NCBI GenBank assembly: GCA_018241365.1
Contig: JAFEDX010000004.1
Location: 1 to 47,927 of the forward strand
DNA length: 47,927 bases
Origin: Pseudomonadota bacterium
GTDB taxonomy: Bacteria > Pseudomonadota > Gammaproteobacteria > Xanthomonadales > Rhodanobacteraceae
Direction: 5' to 3'
Both the position numbers and the translations under genes were made by a program. The notes beneath the pieces are model-generated. The model was given only the letters and a program-made list of their open reading frames with translations. It was not told the origin of the DNA and did not search any database. Below, one piece after another: positions 1-7,862 of the stretch (its first letter is position 1; every line of letters starts with the position of its first letter).

Positions 1-134
1 TACTGTGGTCCGGCGTGGTTGCCTTGGGTGCGTTCTTCGTTGCGAGCCGCCTGTTCGGTCTGCGCGTGCATCACGACGCCGAGCGCCAGGGCCTCGATAT
101 CAGCAGCCACGGCGAATCGGCTTACGAACTGTGA
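1..134 (+). CDS. amtB: Ammonium transporter AmtB, C-terminal end (partial)
   Basis: Only the last 43 codons are in the window; reading begins at base 3 and ends at the TGA at 132-134. The peptide starts in a hydrophobic stretch (the end of the last transmembrane helix) and continues into a charged cytoplasmic tail reading GLRVHHDAERQGLDISSHGE. That matches the conserved AmtB tail, which is the docking site for the PII protein GlnK in this family. AmtB conducts ammonium across the inner membrane. The glnL-glnG pair lies just downstream, fitting a nitrogen-control locus, although alkB sits between them. Identification rests on the tail motif only. Confidence 0.75.
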   Translation, partial: LWSGVVALGAFFVASRLFGLRVHHDAERQGLDISSHGESAYEL

Positions 135-176
135 CGGCACCACAGCGCATAATCGGAGTCGGTCATATCGATTCCG

Positions 177-839
177 ATGCACGCCAACCTGCCACTTTTT
201 GCATCACCGCTGCCCGCCACCGGTACCCGCGAGGAACTCGCGCCCGGCGCGTGGGTGCTGCGCGGATTCGCGCTGGATGTCGCGGAAACACTGCTGGCCG
301 AGATCGAGCGGGTCGCGGCGGCATCGCCGTTCCGGCATCTGGTGACCCCGGGTGGCCAGAAGATGTCGGTGGCGATGACCAACTGTGGCGAGGTCGGCTG
401 GTTCAGCGATCGGCGCGGCTATCGCTACACTGAAACCGACCCGCTGACCGGCAAGCCATGGCCGGCCTTGCCTGCAAGCTTCGCAAAACTTGCGCGCGAT
501 GCGGCGCGTGCAGCCGGCTTCGATGACTACGCGCCGGACGTTTGCCTGATCAACCGCTACGAAGTCGGCACGCGCCTGACCCTGCACCAGGACCACGACG
601 AACGCGACCGCCGCGCGGCGCCGATCGTGTCGGTGTCGCTGGGCTTGCCAGCCACGTTCCTGTTCGGCGGATTGGCGCGCAAGGAACCGCAGCGGCGCAT
701 TCCGCTCGTGCACGGGGACGTGGTGGCGTGGGGCGGGCCATCGCGGATGCGCTACCACGGCGTGCTGCCGATCAAGGACGGGGAACACGCCTTGACGGGT
801 TCACGACGCTACAACCTCACCTTCCGGGTCGCCCGCTAA
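177..839 (+). CDS. alkB: Alpha-ketoglutarate-dependent DNA repair dioxygenase AlkB
   Basis: A 220-residue Fe(II)/2-oxoglutarate dioxygenase that would oxidatively remove alkyl lesions such as 1-methyladenine and 3-methylcytosine from DNA and RNA. It aligns by eye with E. coli AlkB from end to end: VTPGG and MSVAMTNCG near residues 57-71, DVCLINRY at 121-128, the iron ligands H137 and D139 (LHQDHDE) and H194 (RYHG), and the 2-oxoglutarate-binding arginines in RYNLTFR (R211, R217). Length is normal for the family. There is no ada gene beside it; it stands alone between amtB and glnL, 42 bp after amtB. No clear Shine-Dalgarno precedes the ATG; the start fits the E. coli N-terminus. Confidence 0.95.
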   Translation: MHANLPLFASPLPATGTREELAPGAWVLRGFALDVAETLLAEIERVAAASPFRHLVTPGGQKMSVAMTNCGEVGWFSDRRGYRYTETDPLTGKPWPALPASFAKLARDAARAAGFDDYAPDVCLINRYEVGTRLTLHQDHDERDRRAAPIVSVSLGLPATFLFGGLARKEPQRRIPLVHGDVVAWGGPSRMRYHGVLPIKDGEHALTGSRRYNLTFRVAR

Positions 840-841
840 GC

Positions 842-876
842 TTGCGTGCCTAGACATCCTGCACTAAATTGGTGCA
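842..876 (+). promoter_or_regulatory. glnL promoter with NtrC operator directly before the start codon
   Basis: TGCACTAAATTGGTGCA at 860-876 is a near-perfect match to the enterobacterial NtrC (NRI) site (TGCAC and GGTGCA half-sites around a short AT spacer). It ends one base before the glnL ATG. A sigma70-like pair overlaps it: TTGCGT (842-847), 17-bp spacer, TAAATT (865-870), which would start transcription at or next to A877. In enterics an NtrC site over glnLp mediates autorepression, so the same is inferred here. The -35 is weak (3 of 6). Confidence 0.75.
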
Positions 877-1896
877 ATGTCACGCACCAATCCGGCCCCC
901 AACCTCATCGATGAACTGGCTACCGGCGTGGCACGGTTGGATCCAGCCCTGCGCGTGATCTATGCCAACCCGGCATTCGCCGAGCACACCGGCTTCGGCC
1001 AATCGCGTCTCGCAACGCAGACCTTGACCGCACTGCCGCCGGACGGAGGGCGCCTGCATCAGGCGGCTGATCTCGCACTCAAGGAAAACAGTCCGATACA
1101 GGTCGCCGACGCGATGGTGTGCGCAGCGCCCGGACACGAAGCGCGGCTGGATTTCACCTTCACGCCCTCGCCTGTCGGGGTGTGGGTCGAAACGCACCCG
1201 TCTCCGCCTCGCGTGGAGCCGACCCGCGTGTCGGAATCGCTGCGTGGTTTTGCACACGAGGTGCGTAATCCCCTTGCCGCGATCTCGGGCGCCGCGCAAT
1301 TGCTGCAGCAATACACGGGCGATGCGCGTCAACGCGAACTGGCGCAATTGATCCGCGACGAATCCGTGCGCCTGGCCACGTTGGCCGAACGCCTGTTGGG
1401 GGCGCGTCAGGCGATGGCGACGCGTGCCGTCAACGTGCACGCGGTACTGGAACGCGCCACAGGGATGCTTGCGGCTGAAGGCGCGCCGGTGACGATCAGC
1501 CGCGACTACGATCCCAGCCTGCCGGCATGGCATGGTGATCCCGACCGTTTGTTGCAGGCAGTGTTGAACCTCGTGCGCAACGCGGTCGAGGCCAACGCGG
1601 GACGCATCGTCCTGCGCAGCCGCGCCGAAGCCGGCTGGCGCGATACGCACGGGCAACGCGTGCCGGCGCTGCGCATCGAAATCGAGGACGACGGTGACGG
1701 CGTGCCCGATGCAATTGCGGCGACACTGTTCGAACCCATGGTATCGGGGCGCCCCGATGGCACCGGGCTCGGTCTTGCGCTGGCGCGCGAGATCGCGCGC
1801 GAGCACGGCGGTGAGTTGACTTTCCGGCGCTGCGAACGCGGCTCGTGTTTCGTGTTGCGGCTGCCGCGCCATCCCCGCACGGGAGCAGCCGCATGA
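877..1896 (+). CDS. glnL: Nitrogen regulation sensor kinase NtrB (GlnL)
   Basis: A 339-residue cytoplasmic histidine kinase/phosphatase for NtrC; in the known pathway GlnB (PII) switches it between the two activities. An N-terminal PAS-like domain (about 10-100) is followed by the phospho-acceptor helix with H127 in FAHEVRNPL, then a HATPase domain with N-box NLVRNAVEAN (231-240), G1 DDGDGV (271-276) and G2 GTGLGLA (295-301). No transmembrane segment is present, as expected for NtrB. The stop overlaps the start of glnG by ATGA, so the two are translationally coupled. No ribosome-binding site fits before the ATG, because the NtrC operator occupies that DNA; the message may be leaderless. Confidence 0.93.
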   Translation: MSRTNPAPNLIDELATGVARLDPALRVIYANPAFAEHTGFGQSRLATQTLTALPPDGGRLHQAADLALKENSPIQVADAMVCAAPGHEARLDFTFTPSPVGVWVETHPSPPRVEPTRVSESLRGFAHEVRNPLAAISGAAQLLQQYTGDARQRELAQLIRDESVRLATLAERLLGARQAMATRAVNVHAVLERATGMLAAEGAPVTISRDYDPSLPAWHGDPDRLLQAVLNLVRNAVEANAGRIVLRSRAEAGWRDTHGQRVPALRIEIEDDGDGVPDAIAATLFEPMVSGRPDGTGLGLALAREIAREHGGELTFRRCERGSCFVLRLPRHPRTGAAA

Positions 1897-3296
1897 GCAA
1901 GGTCTGGATCGTCGACGATGACCGCGGTGTCCGCTTCGTGCTGGCGACGGCCTTGCGCGACGCGGGACACGCCGTCACCGAGTTTGCCGATGCCGAACAT
2001 GTGCAGCGCGCCTTGCGCCGGGAAGTCCCGGCACTGCTGGTGAGCGACGTGCGACTGCCCGGAGTGGATGGATTGGCGCTGCTGCGGGAAACGAAGGCGG
2101 CGTATCCGGGGTTGCCGGTAATCGTGATGAGCGCCTTCACCGACGTCGCGACCACGGCCGCGGCGTACCGCGAAGGCGCCGTCGATTACCTGGCCAAACC
2201 GTTCGACCTTGCCGCCGCGGTCGCAGCCGTGCAACGCGCCTGCGCGGGAATCGCGCCTTCCGAAAACGCACACCCACGGGCAGTGCCGCGTCACGCGTTG
2301 CTGGGCGAAAGCCCGCCGATGCGCGAGGTGTTCCGCCTGATCGGGAGAGTTGCCGCCAGCGACTTGAACGTATTGGTCACCGGCGAGACCGGCACCGGCA
2401 AGGAACTGGTTGCACGTGCGCTGCACGAGGAAAGCGCGCGCCGCGCGCGCCCCTTCGTGGCGTTGAATACCGCCGCGATTCCCGCCGAATTGCTGGAATC
2501 GGAACTGTTCGGGCACGAAGCGGGCGCCTTCACCGGCGCGCAGCGGCGCACCACCGGACGATTCGAACAGGCCGAGGGCGGCACGTTGTTCCTGGACGAA
2601 ATCGGCGACATGCCGCTGGTCTTGCAAACGCGCCTGCTGCGGGTACTGGCCGGCGGCGAGTTCTATCGCGTGGGTGGGCGTGAACTGATCCGCAGCGACG
2701 TGCGCGTCATCGCCGCCACGCACCAGGACCTCGACGCCAAGGTCGCGCGCGGCGAGTTCCGCGCCGACCTCAAGCACCGCCTCGACGTGGTGCGCATCCA
2801 CCTGCCGGCCTTGCGCGAGCGGCGTTCCGATATCCCATTGCTGGCGACGCAGTTCCTTCTGGCGGCCGCAAACGAATTGAAGGTGCCGCCGAAGCGCTTC
2901 ACGCAGGCCGCACTGGAGGTTCTGAAGAAAGGGGATTTTCCGGGCAACGTGCGGCAACTGGAAAACCTGTGCCGACGGCTCGCGGTGATCGCACCGGGCA
3001 CAACGATCCGGCGCGAGGACCTGGACGACGTTGGAACACGCGATACCGCGATGCGCGGCAATGCATCATTACCCTGGGAATCCGCATTACGCGATTGGGC
3101 CGATGCGCGGTTGGCCGACGGTGCAGCAAACCTGCACGCGCAGGCGCGCGAACGCTTCGAACGCGTGCTGCTGGATGCGGCCCTCGCCGCGCACGACGGC
3201 CATCGGCAGAATGCGGCGAAAGCGCTGGGCCTTGGCCGCAACACCCTGACCCGCAAGCTTGGCAGTTCACGCCAGCGCAAGAAGGATCCACGATGA
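1893..3296 (+). CDS. glnG: Nitrogen regulation response regulator NtrC (GlnG)
   Basis: A 467-residue sigma54-dependent activator. The receiver domain (1-115) carries the phospho-acceptor D52 and conserved K102. The AAA+ domain has Walker A GETGTGKE (about 164-171), the sigma54-contacting GAFTGA loop (211-216), Walker B FLDE (233-236) and a FPGNVRQLEN sensor-II segment. A Fis-type helix-turn-helix lies near the C-terminus (NAAKALGLGRNTLTRKL). The in-frame ATG at 1845 inside glnL is rejected in favour of 1893, which overlaps the glnL stop and gives the usual MSKVWIVDDD start. The stop overlaps the next gene by ATGA. Confidence 0.95.
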   Translation: MSKVWIVDDDRGVRFVLATALRDAGHAVTEFADAEHVQRALRREVPALLVSDVRLPGVDGLALLRETKAAYPGLPVIVMSAFTDVATTAAAYREGAVDYLAKPFDLAAAVAAVQRACAGIAPSENAHPRAVPRHALLGESPPMREVFRLIGRVAASDLNVLVTGETGTGKELVARALHEESARRARPFVALNTAAIPAELLESELFGHEAGAFTGAQRRTTGRFEQAEGGTLFLDEIGDMPLVLQTRLLRVLAGGEFYRVGGRELIRSDVRVIAATHQDLDAKVARGEFRADLKHRLDVVRIHLPALRERRSDIPLLATQFLLAAANELKVPPKRFTQAALEVLKKGDFPGNVRQLENLCRRLAVIAPGTTIRREDLDDVGTRDTAMRGNASLPWESALRDWADARLADGAANLHAQARERFERVLLDAALAAHDGHRQNAAKALGLGRNTLTRKLGSSRQRKKDPR

Positions 3297-3760
3297 GCGA
3301 CAGCATCCTTGTACGCGCGGCCACCGCTGCGGACGTCCCCTTCCTGGTCGACTGCAACGCCGCGATGGCAAGCGAGACCGAGCACAAGGCACTCGATCGC
3401 CGGGTCTTGATGCGCGGCACCCGGGCGGTGTTCGAGGAACCACGCCGCGGGTTCTACCTCGTGGCCGAATGCGACGGCGCGACGGCCGGTTGCCTGCTGG
3501 TCACTTTCGAATGGAGCGACTGGCGCAATGGCGACTGGTGGTGGATCCAGAGCGTGTACGTGGTGGCGAAGGCAAGGCGTCGCGGCGTGTTCCGCGCGCT
3601 CTACACCGAAGTGGAACGCCGAGCACGCGCGGCTGGCGCGGTCGGGTTGCGCCTGTACGTGGAGCGCGAGAACACCCGTGCGCAGCAAACGTATATTTCG
3701 CTCGGGATGGAAGAAGAACCCTACAAGATGCTGCGGCGCGGATTCACCCGTTTCGGGTAG
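3293..3760 (+). CDS. GNAT family N-acetyltransferase
   Basis: A 155-residue protein with a single acetyltransferase domain. The acetyl-CoA pyrophosphate loop is recognisable in VYVVAKARRRGVFRAL (motif A), followed by the ENTRAQQTYISLGM segment typical of GNAT motif B. The substrate cannot be told. The start at 3293 overlaps the glnG stop (ATGA), so it is probably co-transcribed and translationally coupled with glnL-glnG; a longer reading frame from 2969 runs inside glnG and is rejected. Its TAG stop codon is the TAG of the GTAG head of a palindromic repeat, so the last codon boundary was probably set by repeat insertion (inference). Confidence 0.85.
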   Translation: MSDSILVRAATAADVPFLVDCNAAMASETEHKALDRRVLMRGTRAVFEEPRRGFYLVAECDGATAGCLLVTFEWSDWRNGDWWWIQSVYVVAKARRRGVFRALYTEVERRARAAGAVGLRLYVERENTRAQQTYISLGMEEEPYKMLRRGFTRFG

Positions 3761-3852
3761 GAGCGGCGGAAGCCGCGAGTACGGAGTTCTTGGCCATGGA
3801 CGACGCGTTTTCGGTTCGCCTAGATCCATGTCGGGCCTTCCGGCCCTCCTAC
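3757..3852. repeat. Inverted pair of GTAG-headed palindromic repeats (REP)
   Basis: Copy one (3757-3778) reads GTAGGAGC followed by a GCGGC/GCCGC stem. Copy two (3830-3852) is inverted and ends GGCCCTCCTAC, with a GGCC/GGCC stem. They lie about 50 bp apart, head-outward, as in REP doublets. Six other loci in this window carry the same GTAGGAGC head (16291, 26078, 29254, 44327 and 47018 among them). The layout resembles the GTAG REPs known from Stenotrophomonas and Pseudomonas. The left copy supplies the stop codon of the acetyltransferase gene. The right end creates TACAAT at 3850-3855 ahead of the thiolase gene. Confidence 0.7.
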
Positions 3853-3880
3853 AATGAGGGAAACCCCTTAGAGACTCGCC

Positions 3881-5167
3881 ATGATCCCGCAAACCCGCCG
3901 CGTCGCCGTCCTGGGGGGCGTTCGCATCCCATTCTGCAAGCGCGATACCACGTATGCCGATCTCGGCAATTTCGGGATGGCGGTGGAAGTGCTGGGCGCG
4001 CTGGTCGAGAAATTCGGCCTGCACGGATTGGAGCTCGGCGAAGTCGCATTCGGCGCAGTGATGAAGCACCCGGCCGACTGGAACCTCGCGCGCGAGGCGT
4101 TGCAGTCGTCCGGGCTCGCGCTGACCACGCCGGGATTGACCACCGCGCGTGCCTGCGGCACCTCGCTCGACAACGCGATCCTGGTCGCGCAGAAGATCGC
4201 GACCGGCCAGATCGAGGTGGGCATCGGCGGCGGCTCTGACACCACCAGCCAGGTGCCGCTAACGTATTCGAATCGCTTGCAGCAGCGCCTGCTGGACCTG
4301 AATCGTGCGCGCACGTTCGGCGAGAAATGCAAGGCCGCGACGCGCGGGTTTCGCCTGCGCGAACTGAAGCCGCAAACACCCGGCGTGGTCGAGCCACGCA
4401 CTGGTCTTTCGATGGGCCAGCACTGCGAGAAGATGGCGCGCGAATGGAAGATCGGCCGCGACGAACAGGATGCGTGGGCGCTGGACAGCCACCACAAGCT
4501 CGCGGCTGCCTACGACGCCGGATTCTTCGAGGACCTGGTGATTCCATTCCGCGGCGTCGCACGCGACAACCTGCTGCGTCCCGACACCACGCTGGAAAAA
4601 CTGGCAGCGCTGAAACCCGCATTCGACAAGTCTTCCGGCCAGGGCACGTTGACCGCCGGCAATTCCTCGGCGCTGTCGGACGGTGCGGCGGCAGCGCTGC
4701 TGGCGAGCGAGGACTGGGCGGCCACGCGCAAGCTGCCGGTGCTGGCGTATCTCACCGACGCGGAAGTCGCGGGCGTCGATTACGTGCATGGCGAAGGCCT
4801 GTTGATGGCGCCGACCATCGCGGTGCCGCGGCTGCTCGCACGCGCCGGGCTGACACTGCAGGATTTCGATTTCTACGAAATCCATGAAGCCTTTGCGGCA
4901 CAGGTGCTGTGCCAGTTGCGCGCCTGGGAATCGGCCGATTACTGCAGGAACCGGCTCGGGCTGGATGCACCGCTGGGGTCCATCGACCCCGCCAAGATCA
5001 ACGTCAACGGATCGAGCCTCGCGACCGGCCATCCGTTCGCCGCGACCGGCGCGCGCATCGTGGCGACGTTGGCCAAACTGCTGGCCCAGCGTGGCTCCGG
5101 ACGCGGGTTGATTTCGATCTGCACGGCCGGCGGCATGGGCGTGGTCGCGATCCTGGAACGGCCCTGA
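3881..5167 (+). CDS. fadI: Acetyl-CoA C-acyltransferase (FadI-type thiolase)
   Basis: A 428-residue thiolase that would cleave 3-ketoacyl-CoA with CoA, or run the reverse condensation. The three catalytic elements are present: nucleophile C92 (TARACGTS), H335 (YEIHEAFA) with H384 (GHPFAATGAR), and C414 (CTAGGMG). The GHPFAATGAR form and the overall length fit the FadI/trifunctional-protein beta branch better than short biosynthetic thiolases. No FadJ-like partner is adjacent, so assignment to FadI rather than another thiolase is tentative. A candidate -10 (TACAAT, 3850-3855) formed by the end of the upstream repeat lies about 25 bp before the ATG. Confidence 0.85.
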   Translation: MIPQTRRVAVLGGVRIPFCKRDTTYADLGNFGMAVEVLGALVEKFGLHGLELGEVAFGAVMKHPADWNLAREALQSSGLALTTPGLTTARACGTSLDNAILVAQKIATGQIEVGIGGGSDTTSQVPLTYSNRLQQRLLDLNRARTFGEKCKAATRGFRLRELKPQTPGVVEPRTGLSMGQHCEKMAREWKIGRDEQDAWALDSHHKLAAAYDAGFFEDLVIPFRGVARDNLLRPDTTLEKLAALKPAFDKSSGQGTLTAGNSSALSDGAAAALLASEDWAATRKLPVLAYLTDAEVAGVDYVHGEGLLMAPTIAVPRLLARAGLTLQDFDFYEIHEAFAAQVLCQLRAWESADYCRNRLGLDAPLGSIDPAKINVNGSSLATGHPFAATGARIVATLAKLLAQRGSGRGLISICTAGGMGVVAILERP

Positions 5168-5195
5168 AAATCAGCGCGGCCGTGTAGGCCAGTTT

Positions 5196-5362
5196 GGAAC
5201 CCTGAAGAACCGTCGCGAGCGAACAGCGCCATCCATGGCGAAAGAACTCCGTGATTGCGGGACGCCGGAGCGCAGCAAGCGGAGCGTACACGTTAGTACG
5301 TGAGCATTGCGAGCACCGCCGACACGCAAGCTGCCGAGCGCAGCAGGTTATGCAGGGGTTCC
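5196..5362. repeat. Possible fold-back element between convergent genes
   Basis: The gap between the convergent thiolase and DUF1232 genes is bounded by a near-perfect inverted repeat: GGAACCCTG (5196-5204) and CAGGGGTTCC (5353-5362). Inside lies a small hairpin, CACGT-tagt-ACGTG, near 5288-5301, and repeated GAGCGCAGCA words. No T-tract follows, so it is not a classic terminator. The right terminal repeat ends two bases before the DUF1232 stop codon. No gene is visible in it. Confidence 0.35.
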
Positions 5363-5363
5363 G

Positions 5364-5936
5364 TCAACTGACCTTGAACAAGGTCGGCTTCCACGCACCG
5401 CTGGCATAGGAGTCACGGCGGCGGCGCTGCATCAGGGCGATGGTCTCGGCGGCACGCGCATCGGCCCAGTCGGCACGTTGTGCCATCAACTTTCCAGGGT
5501 CGATCCCGCGGGCGCGCGCTTCGTCCTCGCGCCACTCGCAGAAGTCGTCGTAGGCCTCGATCTCGAAACGCAGGTCCTGGCGGCACAGCTCGATCATGAT
5601 GGCGTCGTCGAGGAAGCCCAGCACCGGCACGTTGTCGGGAATCGCGTCGTCGGGATTGACGAGGTAAGCCAGCGCGGCGAGTACCCGTTTCTGATCGGGT
5701 TCCGGCAGGTTGAAACCGACGTCCTTGGTCATCGAGATCATGGACTCGACGCTGCCCAGCCGCTCGGCAATGAACGGAGGCGCGTGGGCCGCCGTGGACT
5801 CGGTGAGCAGCTTCTGCGCCGCGGCGATGATCTCCTCGGGGTTGGCGGTGCTGATGTTGCTCTCGACGTCGCGCATGCCCTTGACGAAAAACTGCAGGTC
5901 GTCGTCGCTCAGCTGGATGTTGATGTCCATCGGCAT
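5364..5936 (-). CDS. YkvA-family (DUF1232) protein
   Basis: A 190-residue protein with a DUF1232 core around residues 80-120 (LAYLVNPDDAIPDNVPVLGFLDDA), the recognisable signature of the YkvA family. The function of that family is not established. The flanks are acidic and helical; there is no signal peptide, and the core is only moderately hydrophobic. The start MPMDIN is preceded by AGGG nine bases upstream; a second ATG two codons in is possible. It stands alone, convergent with the thiolase gene and 69 bp downstream of the phospholipase D-type gene on the same strand. Confidence 0.8.
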   Translation of the reverse strand: MPMDINIQLSDDDLQFFVKGMRDVESNISTANPEEIIAAAQKLLTESTAAHAPPFIAERLGSVESMISMTKDVGFNLPEPDQKRVLAALAYLVNPDDAIPDNVPVLGFLDDAIMIELCRQDLRFEIEAYDDFCEWREDEARARGIDPGKLMAQRADWADARAAETIALMQRRRRDSYASGAWKPTLFKVS

Positions 5937-6005
5937 GGCGGTTAACCCTGATAGGTGGTCGAGTCGGTCAGCGTAGCGACAGGTCCGGGTGGCGTCAATC
6001 GGTTC

Positions 6006-7841
6006 CTACATGATGCCCTGGATGCCCGCGCCGAAGGCGGTGATGAAGCGGGTAATGATCGCGGTCAGGGACAGGTTGACCTCCGGGAAATCGCCGACTT
6101 CCTCCCAGTTGTCGAGGAAGGCCGGATCGGTCGCCGGCACCGGCTTGCCGCCCGGCTTCAGCTGGTAATCGGTGGAATACCCCCAGGGCCAGATATCGAA
6201 AACCGGCAGGCTGCGCGAGACATCGCCGATGGCCTGGCTGACGTCGCCGAGGATCGGGATGGGATGGCGTGGCGCGACCAGCCACGCGTTTTGCGGCGCG
6301 GCATCGCGCAGGATGGCCGCGCGTACCTGCTGTGCAAATGCCGGATCGTCGATGATCACGCCGTCCTCGGTGTTGTAGTTCACCGAACGCGGGTCGAAGT
6401 TGTGCGAGCCGACCATCGCGATGTGGCCATCGACCACCAATGATTTTGCGTGCAGGCTGATGCGCGGACCCGGGCTGCCGGGCTCGATGGGCGCACGCCC
6501 GCCCCGGTGCGGCGAGGATTTTTCCGAACCGAGGCCGGACAGCCTGAAATAGTCCCCCAACATTTCCGCGGCGTCGGCCGGATGCGGCATCAGTTCGTGG
6601 ATGTGGAAACCGTAATCCACCAGGAATTTCTTGTGGTGCTTGTACGACAGCGCATACACCGGCAGCGCATCGGTCGAGGCCAGCGAGTTGGTGGACACGA
6701 TCACGTCCACCTTGGGCTGCTTGGCCTGCAGCGCCTTGAAGATCTTGCCGGCCCGGCGGGTCAGCACGAGATACGGCGTCTGCAACACGATCTGGTCCTG
6801 CGCATCGGCCAGCATCGTCATCAGGTCGTGGGTCAGTTCGCGCGAATCCGGACCATGCACGGCCTCGTCCTTGGACGGCAGGTCGTAGAAATAGTCGACC
6901 AGTCCGACGTTCAGGCTGTGGTCCAGCAATTGCGTTTGCAGGAAGCCGGGATCCTCGGCCCGCGCACGGATGGCGGCGACGCGTTGCGGATCGGAGAAGC
7001 GCGGTTCCGTCCAGGGTTCGGCATCGAAGGGGTGCGCGAGGATTTCCCGGTTGACGTCCTTCAGGTGCGTCAGCGGAACGGAACGATTGTTGTGCCAGAA
7101 GATGTCGAAACTTTTTTCCATCTGCTGTCCGGCCACGCCCGCCACGATCACGTCGCGGTCGAGGAAATCCATCTGCGGGTCCCAGTCGTAATAGTTGTCC
7201 TGGTAGTTGCGCCCACCGACGATGCCGACCTTGTCATCCACCAGGAACAGCTTGTTGTGCATGCGCTGGTTGAACTTGTTGAAGCAGCACAGCACGCTCG
7301 CGGTGTATTCCACGAAGTTGCTGTGCGCGCTGTCGAAGGTGGGGTTGTAGAGCTTGATGTGCAGGTTGTCGCTGGCGCGTGCGAGCCGTGACAGCAGCCG
7401 CGGGTCGTTCAGCGAGCCCAGCTGGTCGGCCAGGATGCGCACCTTGACGCCGCGCCGCGCGGCCTTGACCAGTTCGTCCAGCACCAGCATGCCGGCGTCG
7501 TCCTTGGCCCAGATGTAGGTCTGGATGTCGATGGACTGTTGCGCCGCACGGATCAGGTTGATGCGCGCCGCCAGCGCGTTCTGGCCAATGTTGAGCAGGG
7601 TGACGGTGTTGTGCGGGTGCCCCGGCGTGGATGCGGCGATGGCGGCGTCGGCCTGCGCCATGAACGGCGAAGGCGTGGCGCAACGATCGGGCTGCGCGCA
7701 ATCGATGCGGGTGTCGGTGGACATCGCCACGATGCGGTCGGCGCGTTCGACGCTGCGGTGGGCCAGCGGCGCGCAGCCCGCGAGCAGCAACGCGAGGGTG
7801 CCGATGCACCAGCCGACTTGTGCCGTGAGCCTGCGGGACAT
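6006..7841 (-). CDS. Phospholipase D/cardiolipin synthase-type lipoprotein (ClsC-like)
   Basis: A protein of about 611 residues with two HKD phosphodiesterase motifs. Numbered from the upstream ATG at 7850, these are H198-K200-D205 (HNKLFLVDDKVGIVGGRN) and H467-K469-D474 (HAKSLVVDGHIAMVGSHN). The N-terminus has two arginines, a hydrophobic run and a lipobox LAGC, so it should be an exported lipoprotein. The layout resembles E. coli ClsC (YmdC), which makes cardiolipin, but it is longer. I place the start at 7841 because a -10-like TATCAT overlaps the ATG at 7850. A ymdB-like partner is absent; substrate (cardiolipin synthesis or phospholipid cleavage) is unproven. Confidence 0.85.
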   Translation of the reverse strand: MSRRLTAQVGWCIGTLALLLAGCAPLAHRSVERADRIVAMSTDTRIDCAQPDRCATPSPFMAQADAAIAASTPGHPHNTVTLLNIGQNALAARINLIRAAQQSIDIQTYIWAKDDAGMLVLDELVKAARRGVKVRILADQLGSLNDPRLLSRLARASDNLHIKLYNPTFDSAHSNFVEYTASVLCCFNKFNQRMHNKLFLVDDKVGIVGGRNYQDNYYDWDPQMDFLDRDVIVAGVAGQQMEKSFDIFWHNNRSVPLTHLKDVNREILAHPFDAEPWTEPRFSDPQRVAAIRARAEDPGFLQTQLLDHSLNVGLVDYFYDLPSKDEAVHGPDSRELTHDLMTMLADAQDQIVLQTPYLVLTRRAGKIFKALQAKQPKVDVIVSTNSLASTDALPVYALSYKHHKKFLVDYGFHIHELMPHPADAAEMLGDYFRLSGLGSEKSSPHRGGRAPIEPGSPGPRISLHAKSLVVDGHIAMVGSHNFDPRSVNYNTEDGVIIDDPAFAQQVRAAILRDAAPQNAWLVAPRHPIPILGDVSQAIGDVSRSLPVFDIWPWGYSTDYQLKPGGKPVPATDPAFLDNWEEVGDFPEVNLSLTAIITRFITAFGAGIQGIM

Positions 7842-7862
7842 CGTCGGCATGATACGCGAGGC

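Noticed and set aside
2969-3292. N-terminal extension of the acetyltransferase frame into glnG
   Set aside because: It lies inside the DNA-binding region of glnG in another frame; the ATG at 3293 gives a normal-length GNAT and an ATGA overlap.
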